64,000 nt of DNA from Begonia masoniana. Its lineage: Eukaryota > Streptophyta > Magnoliopsida > Cucurbitales > Begoniaceae. The translations under genes and the position numbers were made by a program. The stretch covers positions 31,018,433 through 31,082,432 of the forward strand of contig CM039508.1 of assembly GCA_022432975.1 (NCBI GenBank), read 5' to 3'. The notes under the pieces were generated by a model. It did no database searches. It worked only from the letters and a program-made list of their open reading frames with translations, and was not told where the DNA came from. Positions 1 through 12,513 of this stretch are shown here, piece after piece; the first letter of the stretch is position 1, and each line of letters begins with the position of its first letter.

Positions 1-582
1 ACTCACACCAAAAATATCAAATTCATTCAAACACTTGAGAAAAACTTATCAAATAAAGTATAAAAGAGCATAATTAAGTGTGTAAAATAACACTTATCAC
101 ACTACTGAGTAACCGGAGGCATTCATGACCAATGTTGTCAATCGCGTAAAAAGATAGTGTGACTTATAGAGGAAGTCAATACAAAAATTGTATACCCCCT
201 TTACTTATTTGTGTATTATGCTATATATATAAAAAAATGAAAAGAAAAAAAAGGGAGATAAACCTTTGAAAGCAAATTGACTTAGGAAAGACATTGAAGA
301 ATTGGTATTCTATGATATTCATTGTTATGTTTAATTTTTATTTTTGAACTTTGCAATTCAAGAGGAGTTTGAGCACACACAGACTTTGAAAATTAGTTCA
401 TTGGAAAATAAATCTATATTGATCGATTTTAATTGTGATAGTGAAATTTTTCAAAAATTTACAAGTTTCAAAATATTTTAGAAATTACATGGCACTGGTT
501 AATATTACCTTGGAAATTTATTTAATTTTGATTTTGTTTTGCATCACTCAATGACGAGTAATGGTTCAAGTTTGGGGGTATT
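1..582 (+). other. 3' internal end of a Tat/Athila-type gypsy element
   Basis: AT-rich and without a supportable gene. Just before an LTR-like TGATAACTC start lies a purine-rich tract (AAGTTTGGGGGTA, about 569-581), which is how the internal 3' ends of plant Tat/Athila elements look. The rest of the element lies left of the window. The 93-residue frame at 642-923 falls in the LTR, is low-complexity and resembles nothing I know. Clade assignment is from end motifs only. Confidence 0.5.
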
Positions 583-1888
583 TGATAACTCTTAAATTAG
601 AGTTATTTTATAGTATTTTTAATTGATAGAACTTATATGAATTGAGTGAATGTAAGAAGAAATTGTTGGAGTTTACTATAATTGCTACAGGATGCTGCAG
701 CATCAAGACATTAATTGAATTTAATATATTTCATGCATATTCTCGAAAAACACGTAGATATTTTTTTACTAATTCAAATTTTATATTTTCTTATTTGAAT
801 GTTGAGTTATTAACAGAAAAAAAGCAAAAATGGAAGATCGGTGGTTTAATAGAGAAACAAATTAAGAGGAAGAAGATAATGAAGAGAGAGAATAAATCAC
901 AAAAGAAGATTATTGTTACCTAAAATAAAGCACAAAAATCAAAGAAGAGGAAGAAAATCTTGGCTGAAGAATCACTCAGAATTGGAAGAGAGAGAAAAGA
1001 GGCTAAAATCAAGGAAATGAAACAAATAGAAAGAGATCTGGGAGAAAGAAAAAAGTAGGGGAGATCTAGAGGAGACCAGACGAGAGGAACAAGAAAATTT
1101 TTGGAGAAAGGAGATTTGGCTAGAGTCGTCCATCAGAATTATCTTTCTTCTCTTCTACTTAATATTTATGAATATTATTATTTTTAGTTTTATTATTATG
1201 ATTTTAGGCTAGTTCTTTTTATTTTGGTTAGGAGAGAAAGAACTCATTACATATTTTGATTTTGATCTATGAATGTTTCGTATTTTTTATCGAACAATTT
1301 CTCATGATTTTGATTGTATAATTCGAATTGTGTCGATAGACAAATTTGATGTCACATGTTCCTATTGTATCGATAGGTAAATAGGAATTGAAGATGCATG
1401 AGTAATTAAATAAATTAAAGTTGTTGCAAAGTCGCTAACATTAATTTAGTTGGTATTGAGAATAGGTTTGTATGAAAATTCATATTAAGTTTTTACCTTT
1501 TCAAAGTTGAAAATAAATTCTGAAACGAATTTAATTAGGCAATTCGACAGAACCCTAGAAAAATTATTAGTTATTGTTGTTCTGTGATCAATGCTGTAGC
1601 ATTCCCGTAGCATCAGTAGTAAAATTCATGTAATGAGGAAATCAACCATAACCAAGGCTTTTACCATATTTATCTTTCTAATTCATTTTAATTTGAGTCA
1701 TTATTAATTCTAAGTAATTTTGTTTTATCATTCCTCTCCACTCATCTATTTTTATTATTCTCAATTTTATTTTTATAGAATTTTTATAGCAATTTAATTT
1801 GATTAAGAATATCCTCGTGGGATCGACTTTTATTTACTCTATTACTTCGTTAGCGACACATGCACTTGCGTTAGAGTGTATAAAATCA
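583..1888 (+). repeat. LTR of Tat/Athila-type element (1.3 kb)
   Basis: Starts TGATAACTC directly after the polypurine tract and probably ends ...TATAAAATCA at 1888. The tail holds the GTGGGATCGAC and TGCACTTGCG motifs often seen near the 3' end of Tat/Athila LTRs. Copia coding similarity begins on the minus strand right after it, so the element was inserted into Copia-1. The 3' border is inferred from loss of copia similarity and the terminal CA. The left partner LTR and TSD are outside the window. Confidence 0.5.
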
Positions 1889-3270
1889 CTAATAAGTACC
1901 AGATACCATAGTCAGTTGTTCCACTGATATATTTGAAAATCCATTTCACTAACACTAGGTGTGACTCTCGAGGATTAGCTTGAAATCGAGTGCATAAACC
2001 AACACTGTAGCAAATATCTGGCCGACTAGCAATTAGATACAAGAGGCTGCTAATCATACTTCTATATAAATGAGCATCAACTGAAATTTCCTACTCATCT
2101 TTGGAGAGTTTCTCATGTGTTCCAATCGGTGTTCTACGAGAATGTGCATTCTCCATTTTAAACCGTTTTAAAAAATTCTTGGCATACTTGGTTTGCGAAA
2201 TAAAGATGCTATCTGTGCCTTGCAAAATCTGAAGACCAAGAAAATAATTGAGCTCTACTACCATACTCATCTCAAATTCTTTGGTCATTTGAGCGACAAA
2301 GTCATCTACCGTCACCTGTGACACTGAGCCAAACACTATGTCATAAACATAAATTTGAGCGAGTAAAAATTTACCTTTGTTACAGCGAATGAAAAGGGTT
2401 TTATCTACTATCCCTCGCTCATTTCCCTTAGACAATAAGTATTGCATGAGACGTTCATACCACGCCCGAGGAGCTTGTTTGAGGCCGTATAACGCCTTCT
2501 TCAATTTGAAGACATATTCGGGATGACGAGGGTCTTCAAAACCCTTTGGTTTAGCAACATAAACTTTTTCATTAAGAAAACCATTTAAGAAGGCACTTCA
2601 CATCCATTTGATAAAGCTTGAACTGCATCACACACGCAATGGCAAGTAATAGAAGGATTCAAGATGTGCAACTGATGGAAATGTCTCATCAAAATCCACT
2701 CATTCAATTTGTGAGTAACCCTGAGCAACAAACCGAGTCTTTTTGCGGGTAATGTTTCTATGCTCATCACTCTTGTTCTTGTATATCCACTTGGTGCCAA
2801 TGGCATTTACGTAGAGAGGACATGGCACTAAGTCCCAAACTTGATCTTGGGTGAATTGGCCAAGTTCTTCTTGCATAGCTTCAATCCAATATTCATTTAG
2901 CATAACTTCTTTCACATTTTTGGGCTCAATATTTGAAGTAAAACAAGTCATATGTATTATTTCCCGATAGTTTACTCTCGATTTGTTTCTGCTTCGAATA
3001 CCATCATTTAAACTTTGAATGACTTCATATGTAGAATGATTTTTTAGGACACAAGTGGATGGCTGCCTACTATCCAGGATGATTTCCTCTGTTGCATTAG
3101 TTATAGCAAACTGATCTGAAACATTGTCTGTGACATCTTCTGAGACGCTTGTAACATCTCCTGAGACACCAGTGGAAACACTAGAACTGTCATTGTTTGA
3201 ACTCTGATTTATGTCTTCTTGAAGGTTATCGGTTGTTTCCATAGAATCATCAACTTGAATATTTGTTGAC
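1889..3270 (-). pseudogene. Copia-1 reverse transcriptase / start of RNase H (broken)
   Basis: Minus-strand Ty1/copia pol remnant, SIRE-like. Reading right to left: an acidic Ser/Asn-rich linker, then RT fragments with TKWIYKNKSDE and FVAQGYSQIE (2700-3242), [15 protein letters not shown] (2091-2504), and the start of the RNase H region with SLLYLIASRPDICYSVG (1842-2057). Frames change near 2505 and 2700. The catalytic YVDD reads YVYD (codon 2343-2345), so this RT would be inactive. The 3' end is cut by the Tat/Athila insertion near 1889, and copia RNase H and the 3' LTR are not in the window. Strong family call; clade inferred from linker, gag coiled coil and size. Confidence 0.8.
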
Positions 3271-4217
3271 TTTATGACAGTTCGAATCCTTTTGTTATAG
3301 ACCCAATATGCACGGCTATTGGTAGCATAACCGAGAAAGATAGCCTCATCCCTCTTGGGATCAAATTTCCATCTGTATTCCTGTCATTTAACACAAAGCA
3401 TCTACTGTCGAAAGGATAAAAATAATTTAGATTTGACGTTTTACCTTTCCATATTTCATAGGGTGTCATTGAAGTGCCGCCACAGAGATACACCCGATTT
3501 ATGGTGTAACAAGCAATGTTCATAGCTTCAGCCTAGAGTTTTTGTGAGATATTTTTTTCATGTAGCATTACACGAGACATTTCTCCCAAAGTACAATTTT
3601 TCCGTTCAACAACTCCATTTTGTTGAGGAGTTATAGGTGCTAAAAATTCATGAGCAATCCCGAGTTGGCTATAGAAATCAGAGAATTCTAAGTTCTCAAA
3701 CTCTCTCCCATGGTCACTTCGGATGCGTCCAATCTTCATGATGACACTGTCTCTTTCACGTTGGATTCGGATACATAATGCTTTGAACGCTTTGAAGGTG
3801 TCAGAATTTTCTCTAAGAAATTCTACCCATGTATATCGTGAGAAATCATCAACTGTTACATTAACATATTTTTTTTCCTCCGATAGTTTTTCTAGGCATT
3901 GGACCCATTAAATCCATGTGAAGCAATTCAAGTACACATGTTGTAGCTGATAGTTGTCATTTTGGGTAGGAAACTTTGGTTTGTTTTCCTATCTGACATA
4001 GTCCACACACTATGCCTTCATCAAAAGTTATTGCAGGAATTCCTCGAACGGCTCCCTTGGAGATAATCTTCTTCAGCATCCGAATATTGACAAGTGCCAA
4101 CTTACGATGCCATAGAATAACATCTTCTGTGCACGAACGAAAACAAGTTTGTAAGGAGGAAATAAGATAACAATTATCAGAGGATCTTACTCCTTCTATA
4201 ATGTAATATTTGTCTCG
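3271..4217 (-). pseudogene. Copia-1 integrase (broken)
   Basis: Copia integrase remnants on the minus strand. RIRSDHGREFEN (second catalytic Asp) and TPQQNGVVERKN (catalytic Glu) lie at 3533-3739. The downstream MTPYEIWKGKTSNLNYF block lies at 3272-3523. The zinc-binding N-terminal part at 3900-4217 is readable but interrupted by stops. The gene is cut at 4217 by Gypsy-1 and resumes at 25409 beyond the duplicated ATCGG. Confidence 0.75.
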
Positions 4218-4222
4218 ATCGG

Positions 4223-6738
4223 TGTGACGACCCTATCACTGTACCCAATTTACCCATACTATATTTTTTTTATACATGTCATTCTAACTTTAAACCTAAC
4301 CTTAAGCTGAATTTAAATCGAAACCAAAGTTTGTTTGATAAATCGTTTAAAACATATCCTAAATCAATTAAATAAAACTTAAATAATTTAAAACAATTAA
4401 ATAAAAATAATAAAAAAATTTATCAATCGGCCAGGGGCGAAATCAGAAAGAGGCCTAGCAAAAAGGAAACGGCGATCGATCGCCCAAAACTGGTGATCGA
4501 TCGCCAAGCACAAAATGGCGAGGGGCGATCGTTTGCCCCTCGCTTTGCCCCTCGCGCCCCTCGCGCGGCGTCTGATCGCCCTTGGCGATTTTCACTGGCC
4601 AGCGAGCGATCGCCATTCCTCCAGCGATCGCTCGCCAAGCTCTCTGGAATTTCTTCCAGAGAGCTGGCCTTTGCATTTCTTTTACAATCAGCTCTCTGGA
4701 ATCCGATTCCAGAGAGCAAAGCTTCCTTTCAATATTTATCCCCTGCACACATCAACTTTAACACAGCTCCAATTTCATCCTCAATTAACATACTAAACAC
4801 CTCATAATCGTCCAAACATTTAACTCAAAATGTAGTCAAACTTTATGAAAACAAACTGCATGGTTATATTTAAAACTATACTTTTCCTCCTGTTTTAAAA
4901 CGTCCAAGCAGTTTATAAAAACAGGTTTTCAAAATGTTTAAAACCTCAAAGCGTAAACCTATCAACTACCAGTTCTCAAACATCCTAAAATGTCTATACA
5001 ATTATTCATTTCAGCCCGACAATTCCCAAAACAACATCAAAACACCTAACCATGAGTCCCACGGGTCAAAAGCGCCTCGACTACGCCAACACACCACCAT
5101 GAGCCATCATCTGTCAACTGTGTCACTCCTCAGGTGGAGGGATCTCATCCTCACCTGTTTCCTCGTAATCACCTACACCATACAACACACTATGAGATAA
5201 AAATCTCAGCAAGCTCTCGTAAATGCAATTGCATGCTATGCGTGTGAGCTTTTAAACCATGCGTTATTTTCTTTACTTTATATGCACTGTAGGTGTCACC
5301 GAGATCCTATCCCCCTAACCGGAGAGAGCTCATCCAGCGGGCTGACTACTCTTTCCAGCTAGAGGAGGGGGGTGCACGCTTACAACACGTACAGCCGTGC
5401 CTGAGCCTCACCTCGCGTGACCTGTAAACTGTATGCCTTTTGGCCTGTATGCCTTTCGGCTTGTAAACTGTATGCCTTACGGCTATTTTTCTATGTATTA
5501 TCTTTAAAACATCGTGCGAAAATTGATTTTCATGCTTTTCTTTAAAACACGTGATGCGTGAACAGTTTATATTTCAAAGTAAACAACCACATATGTACCA
5601 TCAGGACGATAAACAAACAACATACGAAACAACTAATCCTAACGACCCAAACCAAAAGAAATTAAACGAAACACGTCTCCAAAACTCCTCGAGACAACCA
5701 CGACGTACGGTGTAGGCCAATCGGCCAGAGAAGATCACGAGAACTTACCTCGTGTCCAAAGAAGCTCAAGCTCCGTCCACGAGCGTTGTTTGTCTAAAGC
5801 AAAACACAACGTTTATCGTTAAACCGAGTTTAAACTTCTAAACGTCCAAATTTAACCAAAACCTTACCTAAGGAATTTCTTAAAATCTCAACCAAACTAA
5901 TCGAAGTATTTAAACAACGATTAACGCTCGATAGTTTAAAATTCCAATTAACGAGTTTTCCTAAAAACCCAAAAATTCTCCAATTTTAACATTTCTCACA
6001 AATCACTCTAACTTCGTCCAATAACGTTCAATACATCTTATACATTTGTAATCTACAACAATCTATCGATTTCGAACCCTAAATCTCTATTTTTAACAAA
6101 ACCCTAATCGAAACCTAACCGTATAACTTTGCGATAACCGAAAACTAACGCTCTAAAACTTTAGAATGATACCTAGAGCGTCGAATGGAGGAGAAAGCGC
6201 GAAGAAAACGGAACGATTGGACGACAAACTGAGGTTGGAAGTGGAGAACTTTGTCGCGGGAGAGGGAGAGAGCCGAGAGGAGAAGTGCTCTCTGGAAATC
6301 GCAGAAGAGAAAAATGAAGAAGAAATGATTTTTAGGTTATTTTATAAAATTTACTTTGCAAATTACCATTTTGCCCATAGCACTTAATTCTATTTGTTTC
6401 GTTCTTCGTTTAGTTAATTAACTAGCTATTCGGTTTCACCAAATCTCCTTATTTCACCAATATGTCCAACTTATTATTTGAAATTTATTAAAACTGTCCG
6501 TTTGCAAATCGGACCTCATTTACTATTTTTACTAAAACGTCGTTTGTATTACGAGAAACTTAATTACTCAGAATATAGCGTTATTACTCCGAAAATTCTC
6601 GTAAATTCCTTAAAATTCCAAATTCATAATTAGGATCATAATGGCGCTTCCTTTTCGTAAAACGAGTTTGATTTGACATATGTATAAAAATACCAATATA
6701 TATTATAATATAAAATTCCGTACAGGCCGGATATTACA
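4223..6738 (-). repeat. Gypsy-1 3' LTR (2516 bp)
   Basis: Minus-strand LTR from TGTAATATCC (at 6738) to ...GTCGTCACA (at 4223). Highly similar along its length to the partner at 22908-25403. The main difference is about 20 bp extra in a GC-rich CGATCG/GCCCCTCGC block near 4530-4570. It contains the putative leader introns (1: 5794-6172; 2: 5173-5748). Short ORFs within it on both strands are not genes. Confidence 0.92.
5749..5793 (-). other. predicted leader exon 2 in Gypsy-1 3' LTR (45 nt)
   Basis: On the minus strand it is preceded by GCTTTAG (acceptor-like) and followed by GTAAGTTCTC (donor-like). The same 45-nt length is found in the partner LTR, in LTR-B and in Gypsy-5. Splicing is inferred from sequence only. 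Confidence 0.5.
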
Positions 6739-6752
6739 TTTCACCCACTTTA
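6739..6752 (-). promoter_or_regulatory. Gypsy-1 polypurine tract
   Basis: Minus strand reads AAAGTGGGTGAAA immediately before the LTR TGTAATATCC, the expected plus-strand priming site. Confidence 0.8.
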
Positions 6753-6778
6753 TTTAGAATTTTGTCCGCAAAATTTAA

Positions 6779-7399
6779 CTACACAAATAGCTCAGGATAC
6801 TTAGTCATCATATCCTGCTGTCGCTCCCACGTAACTTCTTCCACCTTGTGGTTCCGCCATAAGACTTTGACTAGCGGAATATCTTTGTTACGTAACACCT
6901 TGATGGAAGACTCCAAAATACGTACCGGCCTCTCCTCATAAGTCAAGGTAGGTTGTACCTCGATCTCTATAGTCTCGACGATATGTGATGGATCGCGTAG
7001 GCACTTCCAAAGCATCGATACGTGAAATACATCGTGGATACCCTCCATAGAATCCGGAAGCTGTAGTCTGTACGCCAACTTCCCGATCCTCTTCAGAATA
7101 AGAAAGGGCCCCACATAACGAGGGTTTAACTTGCCCCTCCTTCCAAATCTCGCAACGCCTTTAAACTGAGAAACCTTTAGATAAACTTCGTCACCTTCTT
7201 CGAACTCTAGCTCTCTCCGTCTCGTATCAGCATAGCTCTTCTGTCTGCTCTGAGCTACCTCAATACGCTGTCGGATAATAGCAATCTTCTCTGCCGTTTG
7301 CTGTAGAATCTCTGGACCAACGACGCTGGCCTCGTCGACCTCGTCCCAATATAACGGAGACCTACACTTCCGACCATACAAAGCCTCATACGGTGCCAT
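6779..7399 (-). pseudogene. Gypsy-1 integrase C-terminus with chromodomain
   Basis: A 206-residue frame continuing the integrase after an in-frame stop (TAG at about 7409-7411, where relatives have Gln). It begins at [18 protein letters not shown], carries the GPF module (GPFLILKRIGKLAYRLQLP, about residue 95) and ends in a chromodomain-like segment (PVRILESSIKVLRNK ... LVKVLWRNHKVEEVTWE). Chromodomains in this family are thought to direct integration to heterochromatin. No separate start is implied; it is a piece of one polyprotein. Confidence 0.85.
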
Positions 7400-7411
7400 G
7401 CCAATGGTAGC

Positions 7412-8344
7412 CTAGAAGCTATTGTTGTACGAGAACTCAATCAGAGGCAAATATCGGCTCCATGAGCCCTGAAACTCCAGCACACAAGCTCTGAGCATAT
7501 CCTCAAGAATCTGATTCGTCCTCTCTGTCTGACCATCAGTCTGAGGATGAAATGCTGTGCTGAAATTAAGCTGAGTCCCCACAGCTTTATGCAGGCTCTT
7601 CCAGAACTTTGAAGTAAATCTCGGATCTCTGTCTGAGACAATCGAAACTGGCACACCGTGAAGTCTAACAATCTCCTGCACATAAAGCTCGGCGAGCTGA
7701 TCCATAGAAGATGCCATCTTCACAGAAAAGAAGTGGGCCGACTTTGTCAATCGGTCCACAATAACCCATATGCCGTCGTGGCCCTTCGTCGTCCTCGGGA
7801 GCCCCACAATAAAATCCATGGAGATCTGCTCCCATTTCCACTCCGGAATCGGCAGTGGCAATAATGTTCCGGCCGGTCTCTGGTGCTCTGCCTTTACCTG
7901 TTGGCAGACTAGACAGGTCTCGACATACTTGGCGACCTCTCTCTTCATATTCGGCCACCAGAAGTGTTGCTTTAAATCCCGGTACATCTTAGTACTTCCC
8001 GGGTGTACAGAATATGCCGAAGAATGTGCCTCGACCAATATATCATTCTTTAGATCCTCGTCGTTAGGCACGTACCACCTATGCCTGAACTTCAGAATAC
8101 CATCCTCTGATAAATGAAAATCTGACGAGTCTCCCAATGTCATGCTGGATCGAAGCTCCTCACACTCCGTATCATTCTGCTGAGCCTCACGTATCCGATC
8201 CAGAATAGTCGGCCTAAGAGAAATGTTGGTGAGCATACTGGACAACTCTGCCACTATCTCAACGTCGAACCTCTCAATCTCAGACCACAGCGTAACTGAC
8301 ATCGCTGCTAATGAAGGCTGACTCGTAGAAGGCACTCTACTCAA
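7412..8344 (-). pseudogene. Gypsy-1 integrase core
   Basis: A 310-residue frame with the HHCC zinc module (H106, H114, C144, C147 of the frame) and the DD35E triad (D177 in [10 protein letters not shown]238 in [10 protein letters not shown]274 in QTDGQTERT). All three acidic residues are present. Its 5' side is fused out of frame to RNase H: comparison with Gypsy-2 shows about 23 residues plus a frameshift lost near 8337-8344, just after RRWLE. It ends at a nonsense codon at 7411. Confidence 0.88.
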
Positions 8345-8847
8345 GCCACCGTCTCTGTCGCATATTTAGCTCCTTCTGCGTAAATAGATACTTCAAGCTC
8401 TTGTGGTCGGAAAATATCTCGCACTGCTGCTCATATAAATAATGTCTCCATATCTTCAGTGCGAAAACCACGGCTGCTAACTCAAGGTCGTGCGTAGGGT
8501 AATTCTGCTCATACGGCTTCAGCTGCCGAGAAGCATAAGCAATAACTCTCCCCTCTTGCATCAACACACAACCGAGTCCTACTCCAGACGCATCACAATA
8601 AATACTATACTTGTCACCTTCAACAGGTAGCGCCAATACTGGAGCGGTGGTCAATCTCTGCTTTAACTCCATAAAACTGTTATCACAAGCAGACGACCAT
8701 ATAAATCTCTCGTTCTTCCGAGTCAATCGTGAAAGAGGAAGTGCGATCTTCGAAAATCCCTCTATAAACTTCTGATAATAGCCAGCTAATCCGAGAAATC
8801 CAGGCACCTCACGTACGTTCTTCGGCTGTGGCCAATCTCTGACCACC
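8337..8847 (-). pseudogene. Gypsy-1 RT thumb / RNase H
   Basis: A 169-residue frame starting right at the solo LTR-B insertion point. It holds [18 protein letters not shown], the RNase H start [17 protein letters not shown] and [20 protein letters not shown], ending RQRRWLE and a stop created by the small deletion. It continues the RT at 20407-20991 on the other side of LTR-B. Confidence 0.88.
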
Positions 8848-10131
8848 TGAATTGTAACGACCCTTAAACCTAACCCTTAAATTTCCCGTATAAAATTTTC
8901 TTTTTCGATTACTAATTCTCAATTTAAACTTTCAAATGTTTAGGCAGAATTAAACTCGTTAAAATCTTTTAGAAAATTGAAAACCATTTGGATATAGTTA
9001 AGCAATTAAATTAAAACTGGAAACAAATGAAACCATATTCAAAAACATTTAAAAATGACTTGAAATACTTCGGCCAGTAAAAAAGAAGGGCAAAAAGGGA
9101 CTTTTTCCCATAAATATGATGGGCGATCATCGCCAGGCGACTGATCGCCTGGCTGATCGCCCCCCTGGCGATCTGCTCCCTATGCCAAGCGATCGCCTAG
9201 CGATCGCTTGGCAACTTCTCTGGAAATTCCAGAGAAGTTGTAACTTAGGGGGGCAAACGATCGTCCTGCCTGGCGATCGTTCGGCAGCCCCTCTGGATTC
9301 ACTTTCCAGAGGGCTCGCCCCCACCTTCTCTCCTTTCCTCTTCCTCTTCCTTCTTTCTATTTTCTTCACGCCCTGCACACCATTTACACACCCAATACAC
9401 ACAACACACACACTACACACTCATCACCTTTCTCATTCTTTTATCACACCATTTCATACTTTCCTCAAAACACACTTCTACACCATAACACTATCACCCA
9501 CCTACGTTACTCTCGCTATCCACTCACTGACTCAAATACGTTTAAAATATAACCAAATTTCATGAAAACGAACCGCGTGGTTCCGTTTAAAAGTTTAACA
9601 TTTCCTCATGTTTAAAAATACCAAAACATTACAAAATGCTTTCAATTTCCCAAAAGAAAAACACCACAAACTACCTATCCAGATCCAAGCATCCTAATAT
9701 GTTTATCTATACAAAATTTCCTATATTCTTTCTATTGAATCCCAAAACATTTACCTATGTCCCCACGGGTCAAAATCACGCTCCGACTACCAACGCACTC
9801 CCGCGAGCCATCTTTCGTCAACGTGCTCATACTTCAGGTGGAGGGACATCATCCTCACCTGTCTCAAAATCACCTACACCATAAAAACACCTATGAGATA
9901 AAAATCTCAGTAAGCTCTACGTAAATGCTAATGCATGATCATGTATGATCTGTACTATGAAAACCATCCATGTCTATGCATATATCCTTACGTGTCAGTC
10001 TATGGTTATCGGAAACGCTCGACAGATGGATAGGGCACGTCAAGCGATTAGACAGCCCACACCATCTGAAGGGAGGGAAACCCGCTCACCACGGAACGCC
10101 AGGTCTGAACCTCATCCCCGATAACCCCATG

Positions 10132-10605
10132 TGTGATGACCCAAATGTGCACGTATGATTACGACTGCGGGGCAAACCTCGGGTTGCGGGGCAAACCTCG
10201 GGACCTAAGCCGAGTGTAGGCGAATCCCGGACTCGAGTATAGGCGAATCCCGGGTCGTGAAAAAGGGGTCGTCACAATCCCACATCGCTTGGGGAAGTAT
10301 GTGGAAATGAAACATATGTAAAGAGACCCTCCCAATATAGCAAGACGCGTTTTGGAGCACAATTGACAACGGATCCCATAAGAACTCCGAAGTTAAAAGT
10401 GCTTCGGCGAGAGCAATTCCAGGTTGGGTGACCTTCCGAGAAGTTCTCGCCAAACAAAGCCGTGAGGGGAGGATATTGCGCTACGGCCCAATCCCCGGAG
10501 CGGACAATATCTTGCTTGGAAATGGGTCGTTACAAATGGTATCAAAGCCTGTACCCAACCGGAAATGTGGCCAACGAGGACGTTTGGCCCCCGAGGGGGG
10601 GTGAT
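10132..10605 (+). mobile_element. Cassandra array unit 1 (LTR 10132-10534, internal 10535-10605)
   Basis: 403-bp LTR followed by a 71-bp internal domain that is little more than a PBS (TGGTATCAAAGCC) and a polypurine tract (GAGGGGGGGTGAT). U3 holds two direct repeats: GCGGGGCAAACCTCGGG twice and TATAGGCGAATCCCGG-like copies. The 5S-like core starts at 10371. This is the most diverged unit (AAGTTAAAAGTGCTTCGG in the promoter region), as expected for an array edge. Confidence 0.9.
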
Positions 10606-11081
10606 TGTGATGACCCAAATGTGCACGTATGAGTACGACTGCGGGGCAAACCTCGGGTTGCGGGGCAAACCTCGGGACCTAAGCCGAGTGTAGGCGAATC
10701 CCGGACTCGAGTATAGGCGAATCCCGGGTCGTGAAAAAGGGGTCGTCACAATACCACATCGCTTGGGGAAGTATGTGGAAATGAAACATATGTAAAGAGA
10801 CCCTCCCAACATAGCAAGACGCGTTTTGGAGCTCAATTGACGACGGATCCCATAAGAACTCCGAAGTAAAGAGGGCTTCGGCGAGAGTAATTCCAGGTTG
10901 GGTGACCTTCCGGGAAGTGCTCTCGCCAAACAAAGCCGTGAGGGGAGGATATTGGGCTGCGGCCCAATCCCCGGAGCGGACAATATCTTGCTGGGAACGG
11001 GGTCGTTACAAATGGTATCAGAGCCTGTACCCAACCGGAAATGTGGCCAACGAGGACGTTTGGCCCCCGAGGGGGGGTGAT
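10606..11081 (+). mobile_element. Cassandra array unit 2 (LTR 10606-11010, internal 11011-11081)
   Basis: 405-bp LTR plus 71-bp internal domain. PBS is TGGTATCAGAGCC, fully complementary to the usual initiator-Met tRNA end. 5S-like core 10845-10927, lacking one T in the AAGTTAAG motif. Confidence 0.92.
10845..10927 (+). promoter_or_regulatory. 5S rRNA-derived Pol III promoter core in Cassandra LTR (reference copy)
   Basis: Runs from GGATCCCATAAGAACTCCG through the box A/intermediate-element region (GGCGAGAGTAATTCCAGG) and box C-like GGTTGGGTGACC to GGGAAGTGCTCTCGCC. This matches the 3' two thirds of plant 5S rRNA with few changes. Equivalent cores start at 10371, 11321, 11797, 12277, 18938 and 19103. 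It is not a real 5S gene: the 5' third is eroded and it lies inside an LTR. Whether Pol III uses it here is unknown. Confidence 0.88.
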
Positions 11082-11557
11082 TGTGATGACCCAAATGTGC
11101 ACGTATGAGTACGACTGCGGGGCAAACCTCGGGTTGCGGGGCAAACCTCGGGACCTAAGCCTAGTGTAGGCGAATCCCGGACTCGAGTATAGGCGAATCC
11201 CGGGTCGTGAAAAAGGGGTCGTCACAATCCCACATCGCTTGGGGAAGTATGTGGAAATGAAACATATGTAAAGAGACCCTCCCAACATAGCAAGACGCGT
11301 TTTGGAGCTCAATTGACGAAGGATCCCATAAGAACTCCGAAGTTAAGAGGGCTTCGGCGAGAGTAATTCCAGGTTGGGTGACCTTCCGGGAAGTGCTCTC
11401 GCCAAACAAAGCTGTGAGGGGAGGATATTGGGCTGTGGCCCAATCCCCGGAGCGGACAATATCGTGCTGAGAACGGGGTCGTTACAAATGGTATCAAAGC
11501 CTGTACCCAACCGGAAATGTGGCCAACGAGGACGTTTGGCCCCCGAGGGGGGGTGAT
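11082..11557 (+). mobile_element. Cassandra array unit 3 (LTR 11082-11486, internal 11487-11557)
   Basis: 405-bp LTR, 71-bp internal domain. Carries the CCTAGTG variant in U3 and the TCAAAGCC variant in the PBS, both shared with unit 5 but not with units 2 and 4. 5S-like core from 11321. Confidence 0.92.
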
Positions 11558-12033
11558 TGTGATGACCCAAATGTGCATGTATGAGTACGACTGCGGGGCA
11601 AACCTCGGGTTGCGGGGCAAACCTCGGGACCTAAGCCGAGTGTAGGCGAATCCCGGACTCAAGTATAGGCGAATCCCGGGTCGTGAAAAAGGGGTCGTCA
11701 CAATCCCACATCGCTTGGGGAAGTATGTGGAAATGAAACATATGTAAAGAGACCCTTCCAACATAGCAAGACGCGTTTTGGAGCTCAATTGACGACGGAT
11801 CCCATAAGAACTCCGAAGTTAAGAGGGCTTCGGCGAGAGTAATTCCAGGTTGGGTGACCTTCCGGGAAGTGCTCTCGCCAAACAAAGCCGTGAGGGGAGG
11901 ATATTGGGCTGCGGCCCAATCCCCGGAGCGGACAATATCTTGCTGGGAACGGGGTCGTTACAAATGGTATCAGAGCCTGTACCCAACCGGAAATGTGGCC
12001 AACGAAGACGTTTGGCCCCCGAGGGGGGGTGAT
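11558..12033 (+). mobile_element. Cassandra array unit 4 (LTR 11558-11962, internal 11963-12033)
   Basis: 405-bp LTR, 71-bp internal domain. CCGAGTG in U3 and TCAGAGCC in the PBS, as in unit 2. 5S-like core from 11797. Confidence 0.92.
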
Positions 12034-12513
12034 TGTGATGACCCAAATGTGCACGTATGAGTACGACTGCGGGGCAAACCTCGGGACCTAAGCCTAGTGT
12101 AGGCGAATCCCGGACTCGAGTATAGGCGAATCCCGGACTCGAGTATAGGCGAATCCCGGGTCGTGAAAAAGGGGTCGTCACAATCCCACATCGCTTGGGG
12201 AAGTATGTGGAAATGAAACATATGTAAAGAGACCCTCCCAACATAGCAAGACGCGTTTTGGAGCTCAATTGACGACGGATCCCATAAGAACTCCGAAGTT
12301 AAGAGGGCTTCGGCGAGAGTAATTCCAGGTTGGGTGACCTTCCGGGAAGTGCTCTCGCCAAACAAAGCCGTGAGGGGAGGATATTGGGCTGCGGCCCAAT
12401 CCCCGGAGCGGACAATATCTTGCTGGGAACGGGGCTGTTACAAATGGTATCAAAGCCTGTACCCAACCGGAAATGTGGCCAACGAGGACGTTTGGCCCCC
12501 GAGGGGGGGTGAT
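12034..12513 (+). mobile_element. Cassandra array unit 5 (LTR 12034-12442, internal 12443-12513)
   Basis: 409-bp LTR that has lost one GCGGGGCAAACCTCGGG repeat and gained one ACTCGAGTATAGGCGAATC repeat relative to its neighbours. PBS variant TCAAAGCC. 5S-like core from 12277. Confidence 0.92.

Noticed and set aside
642..923. Small gene (93 residues)
   Set aside because: Lys-rich low-complexity frame within an LTR, no recognisable domain or promoter.
4423..4807. ORFs around the CGATCG / GCCCCTCGC block, repeated at 23108-23460 and 9116-9565
   Set aside because: The block is part of the Gypsy-1/LTR-B LTR sequence. Frames are open on both strands because of base composition and are not conserved between copies.
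10845..10927. Genuine 5S rRNA gene cluster (five to seven regularly spaced 5S-like copies)
   Set aside because: Only about the 3' two thirds of 5S rRNA matches. Each copy lies inside a TG...CA-bounded LTR next to a PBS and a polypurine tract, and the ~476-bp period is LTR plus internal domain. This is Cassandra, not 5S rDNA.
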